IMG/VR virus record: IMGVR_UViG_3300044712_001142
Location: 1 to 45,114 of that record
Origin: a virus
Length of the DNA stretch: 45,114 nucleotides
Strand: one strand, 5' to 3'
A program made the translations under genes and the position numbers. The notes below the pieces were generated by a model. That model searched no databases and was not told where the DNA came from. It worked only from the letters and a program-made list of their open reading frames with translations. This document shows, piece by piece, positions 39,449-45,114 of the stretch (position 1 is its first letter; each line of letters opens with the position of its first letter).

Positions 39449-40171
39449 ATGACAGATATCATTGATGAAGTAAAACGTCTTTTGCCATCAATAACAAATA
39501 AACGGGCAAGAATTGTTATTAACCACATCCTAGAACATGGACAAATAACTACCGAGGATCTTTTAAATTACGGCTACAAACACGCTCCTAGAGCTGCTAG
39601 AGATGTGCGTGAAGCAGGTATTCCCTTAACTACATTTAATGCCAAAGACAAAGACGGTAAAAACATTGCCGCCTATAAATTTGCCGATATAAGTGCAATT
39701 CAAGAGGGTAGACTTGCCGGACGGTCTACCTTCCCGAAAGCGTTTAAATCTTCCCTTTACATTCTTCATAAGGGAAAATGCACCATTTGCAATACTACCT
39801 ATGAGGAAAGATACCTACAGGTAGATCACCGTGTTCCATATGAGGTTGGTGGCGACGATCCAGGTGGCGTTCTTGATACTAGCAAATTTATGCTTCTGTG
39901 CGGTTCGTGTAATCGGGCTAAGAGCTGGTCTTGCGAACATTGTCATAACTGGCAAGCGTACAAAAATGCAGGCGTATGTGCTACCTGCTACTGGGCATAT
40001 CCTGAATCTTATGGTCACATTGCCACGGTTATGGAACGAAGGCTAGAAGTTACCTGGTTAGCCGATGAAGTTATAAGCTATGAATGGCTGATTCTGGTCG
40101 CAAAGGAACAAGGGTTAACTCCGCAAGAAATCATTAAGTTGCTACTGAAAGACCAACAGAAAAAAAACTAG
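39449..40171 (+). CDS. HNH restriction endonuclease, partner of the D12 methylase
   Basis: This 240-residue protein has an N-terminal winged-helix-like half (ITNKRARIVINHILEHGQIT, HAPRAARDVREAGIPL) and an HNH nuclease with Cys111-x2-Cys114, LQVDHRVPYEVGG (Asp126-His127) and LLCGSCNRAKSWSC. The ATG at 39449 follows AGGTGG. Direct pairing with a site-specific methylase supports the restriction role. The recognition sequence is unknown. Confidence 0.8.
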   Translation: MTDIIDEVKRLLPSITNKRARIVINHILEHGQITTEDLLNYGYKHAPRAARDVREAGIPLTTFNAKDKDGKNIAAYKFADISAIQEGRLAGRSTFPKAFKSSLYILHKGKCTICNTTYEERYLQVDHRVPYEVGGDDPGGVLDTSKFMLLCGSCNRAKSWSCEHCHNWQAYKNAGVCATCYWAYPESYGHIATVMERRLEVTWLADEVISYEWLILVAKEQGLTPQEIIKLLLKDQQKKN

Positions 40172-40365
40172 ACTCTTTAAATATACCCAAGCATACAAGC
40201 GCCTATTGCACATCTTTAATAGTTGTGCTAGTTTGGGTATAGAGAAGAGTTATATAGGGTCGATTTTTTGTACCTACCTCAAATTCAAGTCGACTATAAC
40301 AACCCCCCAGTTGGTGACTCTTCTCTAAAGACCCGCCAGCTGGGGGATTTTTGTAATTTAAACAT
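40172..40365 (+). promoter_or_regulatory. Structured leader of the replication gene
   Basis: A 9-bp helix (TATACCCAA 40182 with TTGGGTATA 40233) encloses GCACA (40208) with TGTGC (40224). GAGAAGAGT (40242) is complementary to ACTCTTCTC (40317), which lies in the loop of the terminator at 40304-40352. The layout suggests transcription attenuation or an RNA-based copy-number control of the downstream gene. No ribosome binding site is evident before ATG 40366. Confidence 0.5.
40304..40352 (+). terminator. Terminator just upstream of the replication gene
   Basis: CCCCCAGTTGGTG pairs with CGCCAGCTGGGGG (13 bp with two G-U) around a 17-base loop, followed by ATTTTTG. It ends 13 bases before ATG 40366, so it acts as an attenuator unless bypassed. 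Confidence 0.8.
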
Positions 40366-41043
40366 ATGCCCAATCCACAAATCGAAGACGGTTACACCAA
40401 AATAGCCAATGAAATATTGGATGAACTAATGAAAAGACATCTCAGCTCATATGAATGGCGGTGTTTATTGTTTGTCTTAAGGAAAACATATGGGTGGAAT
40501 AAAAAAGAAGATTGGATCAGTCTTAGCCAGTTTGTTGAAGCAACAGAAATTCAAAGACCTCACGTTTGTAGAGCATTAAAAATGCTATCAAAACAAAATA
40601 TCATTACCAAAGGGGGCACTATTACCCAGCCACTATATAGCTTTCAAAAATACTCAAGTAAATGGACGGCATTACCAAAGGGGGCACGCAGTCATCACAT
40701 TACCAAAGGGGGTAATGAGGTGTTACCAAAGGGGGTAATTGGGGTAGTGCCAAAGGGGGCACATACAAAAGAAACAATTACAAAAGAAACTATACAAAAG
40801 AAAGAATATATACCCATCACAGAATTAAATGATTTACATTTTCAGCAAATAGCAGACCGTTATAGCGTACCTATTAGCTTTGTAAGATCAAAATATGACG
40901 ATATGGTTAATTGGCATGAAAGCACCGGAAAGAAAAAAAAGGATTGGATAGCCACCCTTAGAAACTTCGTTAAAAACGATTCATTAAAATTACGAAAGGA
41001 TGCTTATGGAAAAAGCAATATCGCCTTTATTGAAACCCAATGA
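40366..41043 (+). CDS. Phage replication protein O-like (N-terminal winged helix)
   Basis: This 225-residue protein starts QIEDGYTKIANEILDELMKR and continues WRCLLFVLRKTYGWNKKEDW and RPHVCRALKMLSKQNI, the lambda O-type N-terminal domain that binds replication origins. The middle is repetitive, with five PKGG/TKGG-type tripeptides (residues 85-140). The C-terminal part is basic. O proteins load the helicase. Its leader has an attenuator-like structure. It is the only replication initiator candidate seen in the window. Confidence 0.8.
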   Translation: MPNPQIEDGYTKIANEILDELMKRHLSSYEWRCLLFVLRKTYGWNKKEDWISLSQFVEATEIQRPHVCRALKMLSKQNIITKGGTITQPLYSFQKYSSKWTALPKGARSHHITKGGNEVLPKGVIGVVPKGAHTKETITKETIQKKEYIPITELNDLHFQQIADRYSVPISFVRSKYDDMVNWHESTGKKKKDWIATLRNFVKNDSLKLRKDAYGKSNIAFIETQ

Positions 41044-41323
41044 TTACTTACCGGCCTTTGCCGATAGAATGTCACTTATCCGTGAGTCTAAAAAGTACTC
41101 TCAAAATTATGTAGTTTATCGTGTAAATTTAAAGGCCATTGAAATCGACCAGGAAACAAGAAACACTATTTTAGATCTGATGGGCCAAGCAAAAAAATTC
41201 GTTCAAATAGATGATTACACCATCATGCTTAATTCTATTTGTGCCATTGAACCGATGCCAGTAAAGCCACAACCGAAGACAGGCCACTATGAAGGCAAGG
41301 TATGGATTCAAGACGAAGTATGA
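41006..41323 (+). CDS. Hypothetical protein of the replication block
   Basis: This 105-residue protein starts MEKAISPLLKPND; the ATG at 41006 has AAAGGA 6 bases upstream and overlaps the replication gene by 38 bases. It has beta-alpha character with YVVYRVNLKAIEID and ends KVWIQDEV. It overlaps the VRR-NUC gene by ATGA. It is unassigned. Confidence 0.5.
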   Translation: MEKAISPLLKPNDYLPAFADRMSLIRESKKYSQNYVVYRVNLKAIEIDQETRNTILDLMGQAKKFVQIDDYTIMLNSICAIEPMPVKPQPKTGHYEGKVWIQDEV

Positions 41324-41673
41324 AAAACTTAACTCCATCAGAATATGAAGAATGTAAAGTCTTCGTGCAATATTTGAAGCTGAAACAAGCAAGTAAACGA
41401 GTGCTGCTCTACTCACACATCCCAAATGAGACATATACAACATCGTGGAATCAGAAGATTAAAAACAAACAAATGGGGGTAGTGCCTGGTATTCCTGATT
41501 ATCTCGTCATTACCAGGAACAAAATCATATTTGTAGAAATGAAGCGGGTGAAAGGCAACAAATCAACTCCTGCACAAGATGTATGGATCAATACGCTAAA
41601 TAGCTTAGGAACCCCGGCCAAAGTCTGCTATGGTGCAGATGAGGCCATTAAATTCGTTGAGGAAAATACTTAA
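41320..41673 (+). CDS. VRR-NUC domain nuclease
   Basis: This 117-residue protein has the VRR-NUC core: VVPGIPDYLVI with the metal-site Asp, IIFVEMKRVKGNKSTPAQ with the Glu and Lys of the active site, and VWINTLNSLGTPAKVCYG. Phage VRR-NUC proteins are stand-alone structure-specific nucleases linked to replication or repair. It starts at an ATGA overlap and ends 4 bases inside the convergent HTH gene. Confidence 0.85.
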   Translation: MKNLTPSEYEECKVFVQYLKLKQASKRVLLYSHIPNETYTTSWNQKIKNKQMGVVPGIPDYLVITRNKIIFVEMKRVKGNKSTPAQDVWINTLNSLGTPAKVCYGADEAIKFVEENT

Positions 41674-41849
41674 GTCTTTGCCGGTTCGGTCTGCTTCTCC
41701 AACCAGCGCACCAGATCAGACTCTCTCACCCTGACATTTTTGCCGATCTTAATGTGTGGTATCTGCTTGTTTTTAATCATCATGTAGATCTTTGCCTTGG
41801 AGATCTTCAAATACTTAGCCACATCGGGGACGGTCATAATCGTTTCCAT
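41670..41849 (-). CDS. Excisionase-like helix-turn-helix protein
   Basis: This 59-residue protein reads TVPDVAKYLKISKAKIYMM, then IPHIKIGKNVRVRESDLVRW, the MerR/Xis-like single-domain pattern (HTH_17). Such proteins are excisionases or plasmid regulators. It ends a minus-strand operon and overlaps the convergent VRR-NUC gene by 4 bases. TGAGGTTACC lies before the ATG, with GAGG as a ribosome binding site. Confidence 0.8.
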   Translation of the reverse strand: METIMTVPDVAKYLKISKAKIYMMIKNKQIPHIKIGKNVRVRESDLVRWLEKQTEPAKT

Positions 41850-41856
41850 GGTAACC

Positions 41857-42225
41857 TCAGATCGAATAGTCTTCAGGGTAGGTGTGGTACTTGTTCCAGT
41901 ATTCCCGGTTCTTCTGGTACTCGTCCATGTGCTGTAAGTAGTCAGTGATGGCTGCCAGGTAAACGCAGATCGCTACCAACCTATCGCGTGGGTCTTCGTC
42001 GTTTAAAACCTGGTCAATCGGAAAGGCCGGCATTTCTTTAATGTCGGTACCAGGCCGTTGTTTGTAGTGTTTGAAATCACCCACAAAGATGCAGTCATCA
42101 GCACAGACAGGAGTAAGGATGTTGACACACGACTTACACGGAAAGAAGCCGTTGGTGTTTAAAACCAGCGGGGTATTCTTCAGCCGTTGGGCGGTTGTAT
42201 GTAGGGTTTCGACCATCTTTTTCAT
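41857..42225 (-). CDS. Cys-rich hypothetical protein
   Basis: This 122-residue protein has FFPCKSCVNILTPVCADDC, a possible zinc site, followed by an aromatic-rich C-terminus (YQKNREYWNKYHTYPEDY). AAAGGAGGT lies just before the ATG. It is the second to last gene of the minus-strand block. It is unassigned. Confidence 0.55.
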   Translation of the reverse strand: MKKMVETLHTTAQRLKNTPLVLNTNGFFPCKSCVNILTPVCADDCIFVGDFKHYKQRPGTDIKEMPAFPIDQVLNDEDPRDRLVAICVYLAAITDYLQHMDEYQKNREYWNKYHTYPEDYSI

Positions 42226-42284
42226 CTTACCTCCTTTGTAAATACCACGGCCATAGCCCAGAGGGATAGCCGTGTGATGAGCAA

Positions 42285-42464
42285 CTAACTCGCCTTGCTC
42301 TCAATCACCCATCTAAATGGATTGATTAAGATGGCAGAACCACAATTGGGGCATTCGTAATACTTCCACCCCTCGTATCCCTCACCAAGTTTCACTCTAT
42401 TGGTAAGTTCTCTTAGTTGGTTCCTGCACATAGGGCAAGGTCGGTAAAGTGGTCGCTCAAACAT
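42285..42464 (-). CDS. Zinc-ribbon protein
   Basis: This 59-residue protein has two CPxC pairs (RPCPMCRNQL and YECPNCGSAI), a classic zinc ribbon. The ATG at 42464 follows GGAGGTG at 6 bases. It lies between the ATPase gene and the Cys-rich gene. It probably makes a nucleic-acid or protein contact; the function is unknown. Confidence 0.65.
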   Translation of the reverse strand: MFERPLYRPCPMCRNQLRELTNRVKLGEGYEGWKYYECPNCGSAILINPFRWVIESKAS

Positions 42465-42542
42465 AGCTATCACCTCCAGACTATGGCCTGCTTTATCAGG
42501 GACTTAAGCCCTGGTGCAGCCTATCAGTTTTAAAGGTTCAAA

Positions 42543-42577
42543 GCGTCCAAATGCGTCCAAATGCGTCCAAATGCGTC
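42543..42577. repeat. 10-bp tandem repeats after the ATPase gene
   Basis: GCGTCCAAAT is repeated three times, followed by a fourth, changed copy (GCGTCTAAC). The array starts at the stop codon of the HerA/VirD4-like gene. It could be an iteron set or a simple repeat. Confidence 0.6.
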
Positions 42578-44073
42578 TAACTTACGGTTGGCGGGGTCTG
42601 CGGTGCCGGTTGTTGATGCCGCCTGTTTATCTGCTCTAAAGCGTCATGGATGCGTATACTTCTTTCCCTCACCAGTTCATCCTTGAGCGCTTCCAGGCTC
42701 TCATGACTGGCGTTGATCTGCACCGTCATGGTTTGGGGTACATGCCGGATATATTCGTCCCGTAGCTGCTCTGATACCTGGCGCCTCATGATGCACTCGC
42801 GTTTCTTCAATTTCATCAGCAAATTGGCAATAATCAGGTATTGCCCCCGGTCACTCTCCATAATTGGGTTTCCTGAGCCTGCCGCTGGTAATCTTGCCAA
42901 AAGTGGCTCATAGGGGAATAGTTGCTGGGCCAACTCGTAAGCGTCATCAAAGTTGAAAATACCGAAGCACACCATATTCCCGAGTGACCAAATATGCGGC
43001 CTCAGCTCGTCACTGATCTGTTTTAAGTGCTGCAAGACCACATATAGCTGTAGTTTGCGGCTGCGATATTGCGGGGCAAGTGAGGCCAGTTCTGGGGCCA
43101 TGCTGGGCATTTCAAAGAAGGTCTTAACCTCATCCAGTACCAGGGATATCGGTTTGTCGTTGGGGTTGGCAGGCCTGCGGCGGTTAAGTTCTGCCATGAT
43201 GAGGCTGAAGACCTGCAAGAACAAATAATCCTTCGCTGCTTTCTGGTTGATTAATTTCGCTCCATCCACAATTACCAGTTTCCCGGTAGCGATGGCATCC
43301 TTTGGCGTCCAGCCGGGGTGATAGTAGCCCAACCTCGCGCGCACTTCCCGAATGTCGGTGATGTTTAAAATCGCTCTGAGTGCGTAGGTTCTTAGCTCAC
43401 GTTCAGAGGCTTTAATATCGGATGATAGATACTCACGGGTCAGGTACCAGGTTGTTTCGGGGATCTTAGAGCCGTATTTGGTCAGCATTTTCTTGAGTAG
43501 GTTCGGGTCTACCATAAGCCGCTTTGTTTCCGTAATCTGCCAGGTTTCGTTCGGGTCAACCGCGTCATTGGTGGCAGAGGTGATGAGCCGTAAAAAGTGC
43601 GGGGCAATTTCGGAGATGGCAAGACCACCCAGTAATGGCGCGTTGGCAATCAGAGCCGGCGAGAGCTTACGGAAGTTTTCTATCACCCGTTGAATTTGAT
43701 CCTCATAAGATCCACCATAAGCCGCTGAAAACTCCGGCAGAGGCATCACATACTCGTCATTGCCGAGCTGATCGTATATCACCCGTTTTAGTAAGCTTTC
43801 ACGGTCTTTCACGGACATAATTATGGACAGAAGCGAGTCCGTAATTGAGCCTGACCAGTCCAATACAAAGATTGCCCGTTCTGGGTACTTGTGCATATAC
43901 TCAACCAGGTGGCGAGCTAATGAGATTGTCTTGCCCTTACCCTGAGAGCCAATATAGAGCGTTCCCATGGTGAGGCCCTCGTCGTAAAGCTTGTCCTCGT
44001 TGCACAGTACCAGAGCGCTATTTGAGGGTTGGTCGCCTATGAAGAGTCTGCTAAGCGTTTTGAGGTTCAACAT
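42577..44073 (-). CDS. HerA/VirD4-type P-loop ATPase
   Basis: This 498-residue protein has Walker A GSQGKGKT (42-49), a Trp-Asp strand (FVLDWSGSITDS), Walker B ISLVLDEVKTFF (309-320) and an Arg-rich C-terminal segment (MKLKKRECIMRRQ). This is the FtsK-HerA/VirD4 coupling ATPase layout used by conjugative and integrative elements to move DNA. The ATG at 44073 follows the upstream stop by 2 bases, so translation is coupled. Its winged-helix neighbour fits a mobilisation module. Base composition looks more GC-rich than the phage part. Confidence 0.8.
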   Translation of the reverse strand: MLNLKTLSRLFIGDQPSNSALVLCNEDKLYDEGLTMGTLYIGSQGKGKTISLARHLVEYMHKYPERAIFVLDWSGSITDSLLSIIMSVKDRESLLKRVIYDQLGNDEYVMPLPEFSAAYGGSYEDQIQRVIENFRKLSPALIANAPLLGGLAISEIAPHFLRLITSATNDAVDPNETWQITETKRLMVDPNLLKKMLTKYGSKIPETTWYLTREYLSSDIKASERELRTYALRAILNITDIREVRARLGYYHPGWTPKDAIATGKLVIVDGAKLINQKAAKDYLFLQVFSLIMAELNRRRPANPNDKPISLVLDEVKTFFEMPSMAPELASLAPQYRSRKLQLYVVLQHLKQISDELRPHIWSLGNMVCFGIFNFDDAYELAQQLFPYEPLLARLPAAGSGNPIMESDRGQYLIIANLLMKLKKRECIMRRQVSEQLRDEYIRHVPQTMTVQINASHESLEALKDELVRERSIRIHDALEQINRRHQQPAPQTPPTVS

Positions 44074-44075
44074 GA

Positions 44076-44756
44076 TTACACCAGCGGGTAAAGTTTCCCG
44101 TCCTGTTCCCATAGGTAGATTGACGAATCTAACTGGTGACCGATTGGCACCTGTGTAAATGTGTTCAAATCGGTAAAAAGCACCGGTAAGCCGGTAGGTT
44201 TTACCTTATCAACAAAAGAACGAAGCTTATCGGGCGTGGTATCGCAGACAAATAAGATCCGGCTAAGGCTGTTGAATTTGTTGTTGATGTTCTCCAGGTT
44301 GTAGCGGTAGGCCGTGAGCTTGTTGCGCATCACGCCCATGCGTGAAAAGTTATCGGCGGTGCAGTATTCAAACAAAAGCATTTTGCCGGATGGGTAGCGC
44401 AAACCCCATTCAGGGATTGAGCCGCAGCCGTAAAAGAAGCGTTCTTCGATAATCTCAACGTTCATGTTTGACCAATAGAAGCGGATTAGACCCTCCGTAC
44501 ACATGAGCCCATGTTCGATTTCAGAAATAAAGCCGGGGTGCCGAACCTTTCGAGGGCAGGCATAAACCAGCTTCTTACCGTGTTTCACAGCCACCAGCAG
44601 ACCCTTTTTCACGAGTCGAGCAGTAATAACCTCGGTCCTTTTTGAGCGTTTCGTGGAGCCGGTAAACCACATTGTGAAATGATCTCGTGAAGCCCAATGA
44701 AAAACCTGCGACGCTGCTAAATATCGCTTCTGTGAGATGGTTAGATGAGGGTTCAT
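44076..44756 (-). CDS. Winged-helix protein, replication-relaxation-like
   Basis: This 226-residue protein has an N-terminal winged helix (SQKRYLAASQVFHWASRDHF, then VITARLVKKGLLVAVKHGK) and a nuclease-like C-terminal half (WGLRYPSGKMLLFEYCTADN, RILFVCDTTPDKL). It resembles replication-relaxation family proteins that pair with HerA/VirD4-type ATPases in mobile elements. The ATG at 44756 is preceded by AAGGAG at 7 bases; a TTG further upstream is less likely. The family call is moderate. Confidence 0.55.
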   Translation of the reverse strand: MNPHLTISQKRYLAASQVFHWASRDHFTMWFTGSTKRSKRTEVITARLVKKGLLVAVKHGKKLVYACPRKVRHPGFISEIEHGLMCTEGLIRFYWSNMNVEIIEERFFYGCGSIPEWGLRYPSGKMLLFEYCTADNFSRMGVMRNKLTAYRYNLENINNKFNSLSRILFVCDTTPDKLRSFVDKVKPTGLPVLFTDLNTFTQVPIGHQLDSSIYLWEQDGKLYPLV

Positions 44757-44813
44757 TTCCAGCTCCTTGGGTGGTGAAGAACGCCACTGGTTGACATTCT
44801 CCACCTCCAAACC

Positions 44814-45114
44814 TTAGTTTGCAAACTGCATCACCACCAGTAGCAGGATGCCGATCAGAGTGATAACGCCCACCACCAGCCCGTAGATGATTTTGACCCC
44901 GGCCAGGAAGTCCAGAAACTTACGACCAGCCGGCAGGTAGCCGATCCTAAAGCCGCCCCCAGCAGCTTCTTCAATCCATATATCCGTGATGCGTTTCTTG
45001 GACAGTTCAAAGCCCACTGACATGTACATAATGGATGAGGTAATGCTCCTCACCAGGCCCCAGACGATCCAAAACGCAATGGATAAGAGGAACCATATCA
45101 GATCGAATACAAAG
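44814..45114 (-). CDS. Membrane protein, partial at the window edge
   Basis: The frame is open to the right edge, so the N-terminus is missing. The visible 100 codons contain a hydrophobic segment at the start (FDLIWFLLSIAFWIVWGL), a Gly-containing polar middle (EEAAGGGFRIGYLPAG) and a C-terminal hydrophobic segment (IIYGLVVGVITLIGILLLVV). It lies upstream of the mobilisation-like genes and may be a membrane partner of the ATPase. An internal GTG would give a 79-residue product. Confidence 0.55.
   Translation of the reverse strand, partial: FVFDLIWFLLSIAFWIVWGLVRSITSSIMYMSVGFELSKKRITDIWIEEAAGGGFRIGYLPAGRKFLDFLAGVKIIYGLVVGVITLIGILLLVVMQFAN

Overview
The window reads as a temperate, short-tailed (podovirus-like) phage genome integrated at, or carrying the attachment site for, a tRNA-His gene, followed by a second block of accessory and mobile genes. 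The code is standard (UGA is a stop) and Shine-Dalgarno sites are of the AGGAGG type. I cannot name the host phylum; Chloroflexota or Patescibacteria are guesses only.

Layout. At 109-1218 a lone plus-strand gene encodes a LuxR-type HTH, one membrane segment and an extracytoplasmic beta-rich domain. From 1275 to 36513 almost every gene lies on the minus strand, so it is read right to left. In transcription order this arm holds: early genes (36.5-30.6 kb: small regulators, an ERF annealing protein, a winged-helix protein, a membrane-anchored lytic transglycosylase, zinc-ribbon micro-proteins and an Ala/Trp/Arg tetrapeptide-repeat protein); a SprT-like protease; terminase small and large subunits, the large one split into ATPase and nuclease reading frames; portal, scaffold and N4-gp56-like major capsid; a GroES-domain protein; a cluster of glycosyltransferase, methyltransferase and deacetylase genes (15.6-22.7 kb) interrupted by three virion-like genes; tail genes (a 1041-residue repeat fibre, adaptor, nozzle-like protein and two internal virion candidates); Gly-rich fibres; and a lysis cassette with several tiny membrane proteins, a C39-like peptidase and an HNH protein.

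At the right end of this arm the divergent integrase (36610-37710) is followed by the 3' half of a tRNA-His gene (37874-37918), the likely att core, and a plus-strand terminator. Beyond it lie an HNH protein, a D12-class DNA adenine methylase with an HNH nuclease (a probable type II restriction-modification pair), a lambda-O-like replication protein behind a structured leader, and a VRR-NUC nuclease. These run convergently into a minus-strand block with an excisionase-like HTH, Cys-rich proteins, a HerA/VirD4-like ATPase, a winged-helix protein and a membrane protein cut by the window edge. Whether this right part belongs to the same element or to a neighbour is open.

The strongest unexplained signals are regulatory. 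(1) Five near-identical promoter-like sites (TTGACTGTA, 16-base spacer, TANNNT-type -10) sit at the ends of upstream genes. Each is followed within about 30-45 bases by a hairpin, four of them with a U-tract like an intrinsic terminator, and then by the first gene of a late unit. (2) A gene-free 459-base region (34501-34959) has many nested helices and looks like a large structured phage RNA. (3) The leader of the replication gene has an attenuator-like layout. (4) Interlocked inverted repeats lie at 17531-17579.
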